Below, piece by piece: positions 23,771 to 36,429 of a DNA stretch of 64,000 nt (position 1 is the stretch's first letter; the number at the start of each line of letters is the position of its first letter). The notes below the pieces were generated by a model that worked only from the letters and a program-made list of their open reading frames with translations, ran no database searches and was not told where the DNA came from. The position numbers and the translations under genes are program-made. Origin of the DNA: Viscum album (taxonomy: Eukaryota > Streptophyta > Magnoliopsida > Santalales > Viscaceae); assembly GCA_963277665.1 (NCBI GenBank), contig OY728130.1:1366654393-1366718392 (forward strand), written 5' to 3'.

Positions 23771-25640
23771 GTATTGGTATTACTTTTGTTTTTAGGATTT
23801 TTTTGGAAAACCTAAAAACTATATGAATAATAAAACTTAAAATACCAAAAATACATAAGAACCATCACTCTCATGTTAATTTTAGTTAAATAATTTTATT
23901 CACTCATGTTGATAGTTTTTATTGTTTAAAACTTTTTTCTTTTTTGTTTCTCATAACTGGGATTTCATTGATATATTTTATTTTGTAAGAAATGGAGATA
24001 TTTGGATGGAAGGATCTATAAGAGAATGTCTTTATAATCAATTATAAAATTGGAAATCTATTTTTTCCTTGAGAAAGATAAAATTAGAGGATTCAACCTC
24101 TAAATTTTGAGACCATGTTTTATATTCTCACTATGGAGAAGGATATACACAATTAATAGGAGGAAGTGGAAGCCACACAATAAGTGAAAAGGGCTGTGAA
24201 AAACAAGAGTAAACCAAGGAAGAAATATCTACTCTTTTACCACACTCCCCAGGCCAAACATGAATAATTTTTATAATGAAAATGATGGCTATATTAATAT
24301 GGTTTTTTGGAAAATGGTAACATAATGGGACAATTTTATCCCTTAAAGTGATGGTTGCTACCATAGAGTCTCAAAGGAAAAAAAGATGGTGTTTTATTCT
24401 TATGTTATAGAGGGTAAAAAGATTATTTATGGTTAAAACTAAGCCATACAAACCACCTAATTAATAAAGGATAGTTTATAAAGATATCGTGTATAAAGTG
24501 ATTTAACCTTGAACTCTATTTGGGAATCAAACCAACAAAACCATAGGGATTTTTTCATTTCTTAATTAGACTTCATTTATATTATAATAACTAATAATTC
24601 TACACACTGAGTGGATACATGATTTTATAATATGAGAGAAGAAGAATAGAACAATCATAACATGGAATTAAATCACATGTTATAAGAAAGAGATATATAG
24701 GATGGGTGTATTCTACTATTCCATAAATTTTAATTTTAATTGCATTTATAAATCATTCATTGTATCTACCAGAATCTATGAATTTTTTTATATAAGTAAT
24801 AAGGTGTGGGGGTCAGTAGTGATTAGTATATACGTGATGTTTATGAGAAATAACACTTTAGTTATCTGTCTATTATTCTATAGAAGAAAACATTTCCCTG
24901 GATACACTGAAACTCATTGGTAGTACTAGTGCAATGTAGTTTAAATGGATTGATTTTTGTGAAATAAAAGTTGAGGCATGTCTTTATTGGATCATTAAAT
25001 ATTAACTTATGTGAATTTTTTACTATAAAAAATTAATACTACAATTTTTCAACCTACATGATAATATGATAAGTTATATGAACTAGAGTAAATAAGTAGT
25101 TGGGTAATAAATTTATGTTTCCTAAGAAAACTTGGCACTGGGTGAGTGAGTGAAAAAAACAAAGCCACAAATATGTGTGAAATACCAATATGAGAGTCAT
25201 CTAACCATACCCTACTTCCATACCATGGTCATTATAAGTAACCATAGGGGATATCTACTATAAGGTATGGTTTAGTTTCATATTATTCATAGTCACTAAA
25301 TAAGTGAAAACACACATGTAATGGATTGAAAACAATAGAAATAATAGGGTTCTTAGATTTTGATGGAGATGGATAGTAAGGATGATTCCGAATTCAAATG
25401 AAGAATGGGGAGATTTATTATAAGATTTTATTACAATTTGAATCAAGGAAGTTTAAAAATAGAGGAGTGGGTGAAGAAATTGGGGGAGAAGGAGTTTTGA
25501 TAGTGGTTACTATTAAGATACTGATTAAATAATTTTTTTATAGTTTTACCTTCATTAACTGAGTATTTGAAATCTAGGTGAACTAAAAAGGGGTGGGAAT
25601 TTTTATTGAGATTAATTACTTGAGGAAAAGTAATTTCTAA
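23771..25640. other. Internal region of element B, no coding domains
   Basis: About 1.9 kb of AT-rich sequence. The longest frames (24131-24364 -, 24702-24923 +, 25258-25446 -) show no retroviral motifs. Gag and pol are missing, so any past movement would have needed proteins from a related element. Confidence 0.5.
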
Positions 25641-25652
25641 AGTATGGGGGAA
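25641..25652 (+). promoter_or_regulatory. Polypurine tract of element B
   Basis: AGTATGGGGGAA directly precedes the start of the second LTR (TGTGCATT at 25653). Athila/Tat elements typically carry an AAGTGTGGGGGA-type tract at this place. Confidence 0.6.
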
Positions 25653-26801
25653 TGTGCATTACCTGATTTTTTTTTTATTTTTTAGTGTTCTTTTAATAGT
25701 ATTTTTTTTGGATTTTCTAGTAATATGAGTAGTTTGTAATCATTTTTTTAGTTTTTTAGTAATTTTTTATCTTAATTATTGAACTCATACTAATGTATTG
25801 AATTTAATTATAAAAGAGATTTTCTATGAATTAATTTTTTTGTCCAATATTCTTATTAGTTTTTGATATTAAATAATGTAAGGTATATGACTTAGGAAGG
25901 AAAAATAAATAAATTATTAGGATGTTTCAAAATTAACTGGTGAGCACGATACTATGTTTTAATGCCAATTTATCCTACATTAAGGTATGAGATTATTCCA
26001 CCTAGTCCTAAAACCACTACTTAAGAGGTAATTCTCAATCCAATAAAGGCTTGTGTTAGCCCATAAAAATCCACCAATTCTAATGTAGTCTCATGGAGGG
26101 GTTGAAGAAGGCATTAACACACAAACTAAACCTTGGGAAGAATCCCTATCAATACACCTGAATTCCAATATATTTACATTGTAGAACTTGATAGTGTGCT
26201 CATATCAATGGTATATATGATGACTTCTTATGATTATGATCTTATTTCAATGAAACCTCAACCCCCAATGTACATTATAAAGTCCCTATAACTTATATAG
26301 TTTTGAGATACTCTAATTTTTTGGAATTATTATCCTTATAATGACAGATTATCTTCTAGAAAAATGGAAGAAAAATATATAATGTCTTGTCCATTCACCA
26401 CCCAGAGTAACATCAAGCCTACTATTAAAACTATATACATTTCCTAATACAACCTGATGTCTCAATATGGAATGAGTAACTAAAAATTATATTTGAGGAT
26501 CAATCCTAACATTATGTCATTTTTTCAATATAACATGTGTTTAGTTAAGAGATTACCTCTTACCATAAAAATACATTACATTGATCATAAACTAGATTCA
26601 ACATTTTGAGTAGCTATCTTAGTGTGGATTCACCATATCCAACACATTCCAAGTTTACTACTTCTAATGGAAACTCAACCAACTACACTTGAAAATCCAC
26701 TCTTATCCACATGGAGATGACCCGGTACTCGCCAGTTTTGTGCTACAATGACCTTGTGAACTTTAAAGATAATATGTAGGAAGCACTACACATTTTCATC
26801 A
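25653..26801 (+). repeat. 3' LTR of element B, with about 1.1 kb internal deletion
   Basis: It aligns with the 5' LTR at both ends but skips the 5' copy's 22430-23535 interval: the sequence passes directly from the ACATTAC/GATCATAAACTAG block to TAGCTATCTTAGTGTGGATT at about 26610. Divergence between the copies is high, so the insertion is old. Confidence 0.65.
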
Positions 26802-28560
26802 AGAAATAATAAAATAATATGAAATCATAGCATAATATATATTCATGTCCTTGTAATTCATTACCACCCATGGATAATCTAGGTTAAACACTAGCTAGAA
26901 GATAGTATCATCCTAAAGATCTCATAAGATACTTCATATGAGACTTAATCATCTCAAAATACCATGAGTCAAAATTTATAAATTTATCTGATATTATAAT
27001 ATCATTCTCAATATCATCACAAACATTTCTCCCCAAATAAAAAAAACTCATAAAGAGATACACTTTATAATAGGTCCCAAAAATGACCACACCATTCAAT
27101 ATGATGAATCATCAAATCATCATGAATTAAAAATTACTCACCACTAATCACTAAACTAAGGTGATGGAACCATGATTCATAGATTATATGTGTTAGATTA
27201 TGGGATTCTTGGACCCACTTATTGGTGACCCACACCCCAATAAAAAGATATATTCAGTCAAGGGAATATGATACCTCATATTTATAATGGTACACACTTA
27301 TTCATTTATGATAGTATTGATTAAGGGGATACTTCATCCCATATCTTATATTAGGAACCATATCACATATATGATAGTGTAGATTAATTTAAAACTTGAC
27401 CCCATGTTTAATATAAAGGGGTCACACATGGGAAAGGAAGATGTCAGTCGAGGGACACCTTACCCAATTTTCTACCAAAATCCTTATTCATGGTTACTAG
27501 AATCCAAAACCTGATGGTAGGCTTGTGGTGAGAATAAATCAAAAAAATATGGTCAACTAATCATTATCATTGAAATAACATAAAATGTAAGGATTATCAC
27601 AACAAACTATTCGTAAATATATCACTATATGGAAATATATTGCATCATTATCTCCATCATCACTAGACCATGATAACTATTAAACTCATCATCCTATCAT
27701 CTCCTCTAAAACTAATTCCATTATTATCATGATATTTCTAATTTAGATGATAATTAGATCCTAAATTCATCAAAAAACACCTTATGGGGCCACTTTCACT
27801 AGGTCATATCCTAATTTTAAAAATATAGGTCAATAGAATGGCATGTCACACCAGTTTCATTCATAAATTTTTCATCCAATACAACTATGTATAGAATGAT
27901 AGGATATATTCAACATAGTATGAACCTATAATCCATGCAATTTTCCCACCTATAATAAATAAAAATATAGATATTGGTGTCAACATATTAACTTTCACAT
28001 ACAATCAGGATTTCCATCATGGATGTTTCAATGAGAATTTCTCAACTCACAATCCCTATTGAAGTTACTTCACTCAAAGAAAAAACTAATGGTTCATAAC
28101 TATATATAATTGTAAATAATATCACTAAAATAACATGTTAAGTTGAATTACTGGTCACAAGTATCAACCTTATCCTTCATCAAGATAATGATTCCTACTG
28201 GGAGCCCCTAAGTGTCATCATAATTTCTTCTGCCATAATACTACACTCACACAAATCTGCATCAAAAATAGTCTTCAAGCTAAAATTATATTTTAAGAGC
28301 TCCTAATATCCCAGCAGAAGACATCACTTTGTTCAAATTGAGAAAATGAATGCAAATTTACTCTTTGAATTTTCTCAACCATATCCACCATTGGATTTTT
28401 GCCCAAATATTTAAATACCAAAAATTCACTTTAAAAAATATCAAATGGTATTGAAAACCACACTATCATGATAAAAAATAAATTTGAGTAAATTTACTAT
28501 GAATTTATCTAAAATGAATACTTTGTAATATTTTTTTATAATTAAAAATCTATATATAAG
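26802..28560 (-). repeat. Probable continuation of the minus-strand Tekay-type LTR
   Basis: After element B, phrases such as AAAAATTACTCACCACTAA at about 27128 resemble the reverse complement of element A's LTR (AAGAATTACTCACTGG). The stretch 27180-27480 has loose repeats of about 100 bp around GATAGT(A/G)T(T/A)GATTA, as in the variable middle of Del-type LTRs. The upstream limit is not determinable. No coding capacity. Confidence 0.35.
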
Positions 28561-29199
28561 TTCTAAGTGGAGTCCCCTAGGTTAGATCATGTAGAAACAT
28601 CGAGAGAGGTCAATTGTTGTGAGATACATGATCTAGAGGTGATTTTTTTATAGGGTATTTATTTTTTGTGCTTCTATGAAGTCCAATGCCTCCACTAGTC
28701 GATCCTAGCCCAATAACTCGGTATTAGTCTCACCTATGAAACCAGCTTCAACTTTCTCCTTGATCTGAAAAATAGGATCGTTTTACATTGAACTATCCAA
28801 TGGTAAAGGAATATTTTTCCAAACCATCATCCTTTATGAACCTATACATGACATTGGTTACACCAATGCCTATAACTACAATTCTTATCTTCTAATGTCC
28901 ATTAAAATTACCTATAATATCTATCTCTTACTCTTATTATAATAGATCAAATTCCATTAAAAAGTAGGACAAAATTCCCGGGATTAATTTGGTTCCATAT
29001 TCTATTGGTTTATTAAAACCCTTATTTTTATATATCACCATTATAATGGAGATGTATTATTTAAGGGAAGAATGTCCTAGACCAAAGATCCACATGGAAG
29101 TGTCTAAAAAAGGTCATGGTTCTTAGCCACAGCAGTGGTAGTCGTGGTGGAAAAATAGTCATGGCCAATCATGATTAATTTTTTTTAATATTGATAATG
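28561..29199. other. Unassigned stretch upstream of LINE-2 3' end
   Basis: Mixed sequence with short coherent minus-strand phrases (for example VEALDFIEAQK near 28690), but no domain I can name. The minus-strand LINE-2 should end close to 29200. Confidence 0.3.
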
Positions 29200-29205
29200 A
29201 GGATG

Positions 29206-29251
29206 ATGGTGATGGTGGTGGTGGTGGTGATGATTATTATTATTATTATAA
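29206..29251. repeat. Trinucleotide microsatellite (GAT/GGT then ATT)
   Basis: GATGATGGTGATGGTGGTGG... passes into a run of ATT units. It sits at the expected 3' end of LINE-2. It may have grown from the element's tail, but that is only a guess. Confidence 0.8.
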
Positions 29252-29349
29252 AACGGTAGGATGGGGAGGCTAAAAAACTTTAAGACCCAATGTAATAAAA
29301 CTTACATAAAATTAAGTACACTAGTTTTTTATCTACCCCTTTCGTAAAA

Positions 29350-29854
29350 AAGTGTGTTTAAAGGGGGTGATATCAAGCCAAATGATAGAATTAAAAATTT
29401 TCACCTAAAATATCCAAATAATATGACAAAAACTTACCTTCCCTAAAATTTTGGGTAACCAAATAATCTATACTGGAATGAAAAACCATAGATATTATCC
29501 ATTGTTAGATAACATTCTAAGAGAATGCATTCCATTTATTATGAATTTCATGAACCAAAGTGCTAAAGTAAAACTTAATCCATAACCAATTCTATGGATT
29601 TAGATTTACTATATTCAATGTAGTGGTAAAAACCTTCATCTAAGATTCAATTTTAATTCCATGTTAAAATGGTTTATAGAATAAATAGATTAAAATTCAC
29701 TTTAATTCAATAAGGACACCACCACTTCCATAACCACCTATAATAATTTTAACTATCCTATCTATATTTAGTTTGATTCAGCTTATAGGTGGTAAATTCA
29801 TGACCACTTAAATATATCCCTTTAATTTCTTAATATTAAATATAATACCTAATG
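29350..29854 (-). pseudogene. RNase H domain of LINE-2
   Basis: On the minus strand a PPISS-IKLNID block (about 29790-29760) followed by GGYGSGGVL matches the start of plant-type RNase H in LINEs (IKVN-x-DG...GGYGG). A VHEIHNKW-like block near 29555 matches the ESDS-x-x-x-V-x-x-I segment. Catalytic residues are partly lost. This piece belongs to the reverse transcriptase at 34-36 kb: removing LINE-1 and one 11-bp duplication joins them in the right order. Confidence 0.6.
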
Positions 29855-29865
29855 TATTCAAGATA
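29855..29865 (+). repeat. Target-site duplication of LINE-1, left copy
   Basis: TATTCAAGATA, identical to 33797-33807. Lies at the start of the LINE-1 insertion. Confidence 0.75.
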
Positions 29866-30179
29866 TATATATCATGAAATTTTTTCCCTACAGTACCATT
29901 CTATATTATGTTATCCTCTTTCCAAGCATCCACGATATTAGAGAGAGTTTTTTTTATATTGACTAATGTACTACCACATTTTATTGAACTTTGGAATCAC
30001 CATATAATATATATGATATCAATAACTTTAATAGAGAAAATTTTGTGATGATGGGATGAAATTGGATCCTTGATACATGAATTGATTTCATTCATGAAAT
30101 TAGATACAAGTGGTAGTGATGACTCAAAAAAATCAAAGACAGATCTCCTTAAATAATTTTAAAAAGTAGAGTCTAGAAA

Positions 30180-30470
30180 AACATTATCAATATGCTCCTC
30201 CTTAGATATAAAATATAGAAGGCGCTTGAGTGGAATAACAAAAATCTGAATTGACAGAGCTTTCATGAATGGTGTTACTCTAGGAAATTAGAGATTTATT
30301 TCTCATTTTACATTGGCCAAACATAATTCTAATCATCACCCTATCTTGGTGAGTCTCATTGTTAACAAGGGGATGTGGCATATTCCATTCAGGTTTAAAA
30401 ATGCATGGACTACTCTTCTAGAGTGATCAAAACTTATCTAGGACACTTGGGGACCAAATGATTCCAACCA
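30180..30470 (+). pseudogene. Endonuclease C-terminus of LINE-1
   Basis: S-x-LD-x-K-x-RRR at about 30200, IDRAFMNG at about 30253 (family: LDRAF), and NHHPILVSL at about 30325 (family: SDHHPI, with the catalytic Asp changed to Asn) mark the apurinic-type endonuclease end, followed by PFRFKNAWTTLLE near 30390. The upstream GDFN motif cannot be found. Confidence 0.7.
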
Positions 30471-30477
30471 CAATCCT

Positions 30478-32160
30478 ATGATATGTATCACTAAACTAAA
30501 AATTCTAAAAATCAGACTAAAGTATTGGAGAAAAAATGATTCATCTTACTTTATGAAGATACTGATGCGCTCGAATGCTCTCTTCATGAATTACAAGAGG
30601 TCATCACCGAGAATTATTTTTCTGGTGAAATTTTCCAAGAAGCTGAGATGTCATATAAACTTCAGAATCTCATCAAACTCAAAGATAACATTAGAAGGGA
30701 TACCTTCAAAATCAGGTAGCTTACTAATGGAGATAGAAATACAAATTTTTTTAATGCCATCCAAGGGTCCAAAAGGTACAATAGGCCACTCACTCTTATC
30801 AAATATGGATATCACATTCTTGATGAAAGACGGGTTATTTCTAGTCATATTGTCTCCTTCTAATCATATCTCTTCAATTCCCCCCCCCCCAAAGAATTTG
30901 AGACTCATGGAAGGCATCATTCCTTGGATTGTCACTAAAGAGGAAAAATCCCTTATCACCTCTATTCCATTGGATTTCGAAATCAAGGAATCCATATTTG
31001 GAATTAAAAAAGAGAGCTCTCTTAGACCATATAGATTCACAAATCAATTCTTCCAATTATACTGGGATGTCATTTAAAAATATGTTTGCAATCTTGTTAG
31101 TAAGGTTTTTGAAGGTGGGTCCTTCACTCAGGGATTCAATGAAAAATTTATTACCTTGATACCAAAAATGGAAAATTCTAGTGAAATTGCTCAATTTAGA
31201 CTAGTTTATCTTGTTAACGCCATTCATAAGGTGATCACAAATTTTTTTTCCAATGCACTTGTCAGTATCTTGGAACCAATTTGGATTTTTCAATGGGAGA
31301 AACATCCAGGATATATTTCTCACTACCTCAGAATGTGTTAATCTCATTCAAAAGCCTACTAGAGGGGGAATTTTTTTTCTCAGTATTCACATTAGGAAAT
31401 CTTTTTATAAAACTGACTAGGGTTTTATAGGTAATTGTCTTCACAACTTTAATTTCAATGCAACATTTATCCAGTGGATTAAAGGATTACTTGGATCGGA
31501 TCATATCTCTATTATCATAAATGGGTCCCGAAAAGGATATTTCATGTTATCCAAGGGAGTTAAGTAAGGATATCCTCTTTCACCAATCATTTTTTCTATT
31601 GCAGAGGATTATCTCAGTAGTCTCTTTCTTCATATGGTAGGTATGGGTGAACTTACTACCATTCGGGCAGCAAGAGGTAAATCTTCTCCTCCACACCTGT
31701 TATTTTATAATGATATAACTATATTTATATAGGGTCATAGGAATAAAATCCAAAATATCAATAAATCACTTTCACACTATGAAAATGTGCCAGGCTAGGA
31801 AAGCAGTTGGAACTAGTCCTTCGTATACTTTGGAAATAGAATTTCATCCCCAAGGAGGGTTTCCATCATCAATGACCTGGGAATAAGAGAGGGTTCTATC
31901 CTTTTTACATACCTAGGAGTCCCTCTATTTTGGTACAAGCCTAGGGAATATCATTTTATTGATATTTTGAACCAAATTAGAAGAACTCTTACCACTTGTA
32001 AAGGCAAGTCTATCTCAATGTTAGGAATAGTGTGCCTTATTGAACATGTGATGGTCTTAAAGTTGGTATACTCTTTTATGGTTTTCTCTCAGCCTGCCTC
32101 AATCATAAAAACCATAAAATCAATGATGAGGAACTTTTTTGGAGTGGAATAATTTTTAAA
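30478..32160 (+). pseudogene. Reverse transcriptase of LINE-1
   Basis: Blocks in order: KLKILK-x-RLK-W-x-KN (about 30495-30540); LTNGDRNTNFFNAIQG in a shifted frame at about 30720-30765, so the middle of the 199-codon frame 30478-31077 is out of frame; IPLDFEIKESIFGIKK (about 30960); AQFRLVYLVNAIHKVIT (about 31190); GYPLSPIIFS (about 31580, family QGDPLSP); and LLFYNDITIF (about 31700-31730), where the catalytic FADD has become FYND. TYLGVPLF and GKSISMLG of the thumb follow (31908-32025). The lost catalytic aspartate and several stops make it inactive. Confidence 0.88.
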
Positions 32161-32204
32161 AGAAAGTTCATCACAACCTTTTGGAAAAGATGATGTTCGC
32201 CTCA

Positions 32205-33120
32205 TCCTTTAGGTGGCCTCAACATCAAAAATATGCACCTTTTTAACCAGTCTCTGATTGAAAAATTCATGTGGAGGAGCATCAATAATCACTTTGATTC
32301 AATAATATCCCTTAGATCTAGATTATTTTATAGGTTGATTACAGGAAGTTCGAACCACATGGAGTCCTCTATATGGCCTGTTTGGAGGATAGTTTCTCAA
32401 AAGATTCTCACACACTCTTGTTGTCTTGTTAACAAGAATTTTTCTCTTATATTATGGCATGAAAACTTGCTTGAAACTCCTATAATTGAATATTTCAATT
32501 TCTATTACCATAATATTGACCATAGAATCTCTATCGAAGACCATATGGACAACCTGGAGCTTCTGCCTAATGATATTGTTGCAGCTGTATCCAATTATGA
32601 GTTTCTTAATCAGGATGATCTTCTCATTTTGGAACCATCCACCAATGTAATACTTGAATCTAAGAACTTATATCGTCATATACTCTAATAAAGTCTCTAT
32701 TAGATTGTAAATTACAATAAGTGGCTTCTTCCTTTACGTTTTACACTACTTTGGAGATTATCTATTAATAAATTACATGTTGATGCCAACCTTCGGTGTG
32801 TAGGTATATCCCTCTGCTTGAAATTTATCATGTTCTATAAACAAATGGATGATGTCGATCATATTTTCTTATTCTATAAAATAGAATCCTTCCTTTGGAA
32901 AATTGTATTCAATTTTTTTGAAGTTCAACCCATATATGATGTATCTTTCGAGTATTTTTTATGGGATTTACTTGGCATTCAGTTCTCAAAGAAGTTGTCT
33001 CTTCTTCTTTGGGTAGCATGTGTGGAGCTGATTCATGCCATTTGGAGAGGTTGTAACAAGGCCATTCATGGGAAGAAATGTTTCAATTCTAGAGATGCTA
33101 CTATTGAGATCTAGGAGGCT
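32205..33120 (+). pseudogene. Connection and zf-RVT-like region of LINE-1
   Basis: GGLNIKNMHLFNQSLI (from 32212) is the standard GGLGI block after the reverse transcriptase thumb. The open stretch 32233-32688 continues it with WHENLLETPI (family: W-D-x-W-L) at about 32456. The 32818-33114 frame is Cys/His/Trp-bearing and corresponds to the zf-RVT region found in plant L1 elements. The metal-binding pattern is not complete. Confidence 0.65.
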
Positions 33121-33249
33121 ATCCAGAATTCTAACACCCTATTAGATGTTACTTGTAGTAACTTAGTGAGGGATCTTATTAATCTTAGAAGGTTGAACAT
33201 TAAAGGTAAATTTCCCAAACCCCATGGAACTATTGAGGTCTTCTGGAAT

Positions 33250-33744
33250 TCTTCCTTTCCTGGATGGCTCAAATGAAACACATATGGTCCCTTGAGGGGA
33301 AATATGGGGCCTACAGGATATGGGGCCATTTTTAGAGATCATAATGGGGATGTGGTGAAAACTCTCTATAGTCGTTATGGACATGTCAATGCTCTCAAAG
33401 AGGAAATGAATGGATTTATTAGAGAAATATGCACTATGAGGAAACGTAATTGGAACAATGTATGGTTTGATTCCAACTCAATAACTATTGTTCAAGAAAT
33501 CGGGATGGGAGTGGTCCACCTCTCATGGAAGATGATGGAAGGATGGGCCAATTTTCTAGATGTTCTTTCTTCCATGAACTATATTATCACACACATATAT
33601 CATGAAGAGAACTACCTTATGGATAGTCTTGCAAATAATGGAGTAACTGAAGAAGTTTTATATCACTCTAACTCCCAACCTAGTAAAAATCTTCCTACTT
33701 TTCAACTAGACAAATGTAAAATACCATCCTTCAGACTTTTGTAA
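33250..33744 (+). pseudogene. Plant-type RNase H domain (RVT_3) of LINE-1
   Basis: The domain begins with WLK*NTYGPLRGNMGPTGYGAIF from about 33264: the first catalytic Asp of N-T-D-G has become Tyr and a Lys/Leu codon nearby is a stop. It continues as an open frame from 33292 to 33744 with NALKEEMNGF (second acidic residue), VWFDSNSIT (third) and the H-x-Y-HEENYLMDSLAN block (family: H-I-x-REEN-x-x-D-x-LA, fourth). It is closely comparable with the RNase H remnants of LINE-2 and LINE-3. Confidence 0.85.
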
Positions 33745-33796
33745 CCTTTCTTTGTTTTTATATAAGATCCTTTGAGCTCACATTTATCTAAAAAAA

Positions 33797-33807
33797 TATT
33801 CAAGATA
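33797..33807 (+). repeat. Target-site duplication of LINE-1, right copy
   Basis: TATTCAAGATA immediately after the A-tract, identical to 29855-29865. Confidence 0.75.
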
Positions 33808-33864
33808 GAAAAAAAATTCCATAGAAAAATTGATGGATTTCATAAATGAATCAATTTCTAACAT

Positions 33865-33911
<47 letters not shown>

Positions 33912-36010
33912 TTCTAGAGAATAATAGGTCTACCAATATGAATCCATGGTTTTAAGAAACATTTGATGCAACTCGTAGTATTGACATGTCCCTTATTGAT
34001 AGTTTGATATAAGATCTTATAGTTAAGTTTTCCATAAATTGAAGGTTTATAGAAAATCATATTTTAAGAGGAAATGTTATAATTTTCAAACACATTTTTA
34101 ATTGTAGGAGGTAAATCAGAGAAAGAACCTAAAATAATATCACTAATAGTGATGTCATGGTTAGATAATCCTTCATCATCTTGTACTAATTATAAAAGAG
34201 AATCTCAAGATGATTTTTAGTCTTAAAATATGAGTTTATATTTTTTAGAACCCATACACTTAGAATAAATCATAATATAATATAATTCATGTATTTATGT
34301 TCGCCAAATAAAGGATTAAATGTTGTAAAAATGACCCATTCTAAGCTATTTGATGAATATGGATTTCAAAAAATTATCAAAATCAGGTTTACTTATCATG
34401 ATACTCTATATAAAATAATCTCAGAGTGAATAATTTAAAACCCTTATGTTCTCAATCCCCAAGCCATCAACATTAATGTGTTGAAAATGGCACTTCAAAG
34501 GAGTGATGATAAGTTTCCTTTAAAAAATAATACCATAACAAATAATATTCTTATTGTAATGATTAAGATTATTGATAATAGTTATGGTCCATTTAAAAAC
34601 CATGAATTAATACAAAAACTATGAATTAATCATATTAATTACCAGTCATGTCATACTAACCATGGTGAGAGTCATTTACTCCCAAGAATTCATTTGATTA
34701 AAAACATGACTAAAGATACCTTCAAAACATGACTAAAAAATACATTTAATACAAATATAACCTTCTTGATCCTCTGTATAAATGATTAATTCATGTTTCT
34801 TAGTTTTCATGAATCCATTTTAAAATCATAAAAGTGACTTACATATTATAATTAATCACTTTTCTAGAAAACAATTTGTAATGATGAAGAAGAATATTTA
34901 GAATATCTATGTTTTTTTAAATATTATTGATAAAAATAATGATATTATTTAAATAAAAGATATGTGAAGGATCTATAGGACTAAATAATCATAAAGGAAC
35001 CATTATCTAAGATCTTTGTGAGGTATCGACTAAGGTAGTCCTCAATAATTCAAAATAGAATAACATAGGGAGGATCACCATTCTGAATACCCCAAGATCA
35101 TGAAAATTTACCTTCTAGAATACCATTAATGATAACCATATCATTGTAAAGGTAGTGAAAATTATCTTGAGGGTCATCCTATGTATAGATTTAAATATAT
35201 TACTACCTATCACAGAAATAAACTCCCACTACGTCATTAAATTTCTATTTAGAAAGGCACGAACCACTGGTCAACAATGTAAACTTTTAGGGAATGTAGG
35301 AGGTTGATACACTACAAAGTTAAGATTCATCGCACCCAGTGTGATGGAAATAAATAGATTAACTCTTTGGACCCAAAAGGAGACTCAAATAAATAATTAA
35401 AATAGTTTTTAACTCTAGTATCCCCCCCCCATGATTTAAAAAAAACTATATGTGGTGATGCTCTTGAACTATATCATTTCAATCCCCCTGTGATGTACTA
35501 TTTATAATAAAATATATTTACTTAATAAAAATATATAATTTTTGAGATAAATAAAAATCCTTATTTGATAGTATCAAAAGACTTAGAGGCGTCAATCTTG
35601 ATTATAATTTTACAACCTCTTAAATTCTTCTTAATAATGTATTAAGATTTAGATGAAGATATCAAATAGTCATATAGACTCCATGCATGAATAATTATAA
35701 ATTGATTTGTAAAATTATTCTATTAAACAACCAAGAAAGTATATTAGTATGAATTTTTCTTATGATCTTATATTTGGAGTTGTATATGGAAATATTTTGA
35801 AAATGGTAAATCTCATCATCATTTGAAACATTTTGGAGAAACACCAAAAAGTGAGAGTTTATCAGTTTTTGTAGAGAGACCATCCTAAAAAAATATTTAA
35901 AAAACAATTTGATATCAATTTTAATAATGTAACAACATTTCTAAAATATATATATTTTATAAACCATTAGGACCAATAGCACGTCCTGGGTCTAAATGAG
36001 TAACTCTACT
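33808..36010 (-). pseudogene. Reverse transcriptase of LINE-2
   Basis: On the minus strand: a PGRAIGPNG block at about 35970 (family: KAPGPDGF); INSHFLVFLQNVSNDDEI...YNSKYKIIRK (35695-35907), matching the INxTxIxLIPK...Y-K-I-I-x-K blocks; LGVFRMVILP / GDPP at about 35085 (family: GVRQGDPLSP, shifted frame); SHIFYLNNIIIFI at about 34955, in place of the catalytic FADD; and VDGLGIENIR at about 34460 (family: GGLGI). Both catalytic aspartates are lost. The zf-RVT part runs to the LINE-1 junction. Confidence 0.7.
33865..33911. repeat. Compound (TA)n(TG)n microsatellite
   Basis: About 20 bp of alternating TA pass directly into about 26 bp of alternating TG. It lies inside LINE-2 close to the LINE-1 insertion point. 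Alternating purine-pyrimidine tracts of this kind are prone to slippage. Confidence 0.95.
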
Positions 36011-36429
36011 TCCAATCTCTTTGTCATGTGGAATTATGACCAGGAACCAATTTTATTAATATTTAATGACTGTGGGGATAATATTGGTTTGTAACAAATG
36101 ACATTCAAAATTAGTTTTATTAAAATAATATCAATAGTAACAAACAATTTAATACATGAGATCATTCATAGAGGAAATGATATTGTTATTATGTATGAGA
36201 TTCTTAAGAGGTTTATTAAATTTTATGGATTTCTAATGATTATGAAAGAAATATTTGTTCATATCCCCTTCACTCAAACAATTTTTTATCATCACTTAAA
36301 TTTAATTAAGAGGTTAAAATGAAAAAGGTAGGATTATGGAGACCTAATGTAGTGGAGGCTAAGGGTATCCCCTTGAATGATATTTTTAGAATCAAATGAA
36401 AATAAGGTTAATTTTTAACACAATAATAT

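Larger units (their letters stand above)
21415..26801 (+). mobile_element. LTR retrotransposon B, Athila/Tat-like, non-autonomous
   Basis: Two direct repeats in the same orientation flank about 1.9 kb of internal sequence. They share blocks such as TCTCATGGAG(T/G)GG (21880 / 26090), ACCAACTACACTTG (23608 / 26688) and the end CATTTTCATCA (23741 / 26801). A GGTGCTTCTTCTAGTGG sequence after the first LTR resembles the TGGCGCCGTTGCCGGGGA primer site of Athila/Tat elements, and a G-rich tract precedes the second. The internal region has no gag or pol. It lies inside a minus-strand Tekay-type LTR. Confidence 0.7.
29866..33796 (+). mobile_element. LINE-1: 5'-truncated L1-type LINE with RNase H, plus strand
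   Basis: It contains the end of the endonuclease, a complete reverse transcriptase, a zf-RVT-like region and a plant RNase H domain, followed by a short A-tract (33790-33796). An exact 11-bp duplication flanks it. ORF1 and the start of the endonuclease are absent, the normal result of incomplete reverse transcription. It is inserted in LINE-2 in the opposite orientation. It is better preserved than LINE-2, with open stretches of up to 199 codons, consistent with being younger. There are several frameshifts and Trp/Gln/Arg-to-stop changes, so it is not functional. Confidence 0.85.

Noticed and set aside
30651..31056. Minus-strand frames overlapping LINE-1
   Set aside because: They are shadows of the reverse transcriptase on the plus strand.
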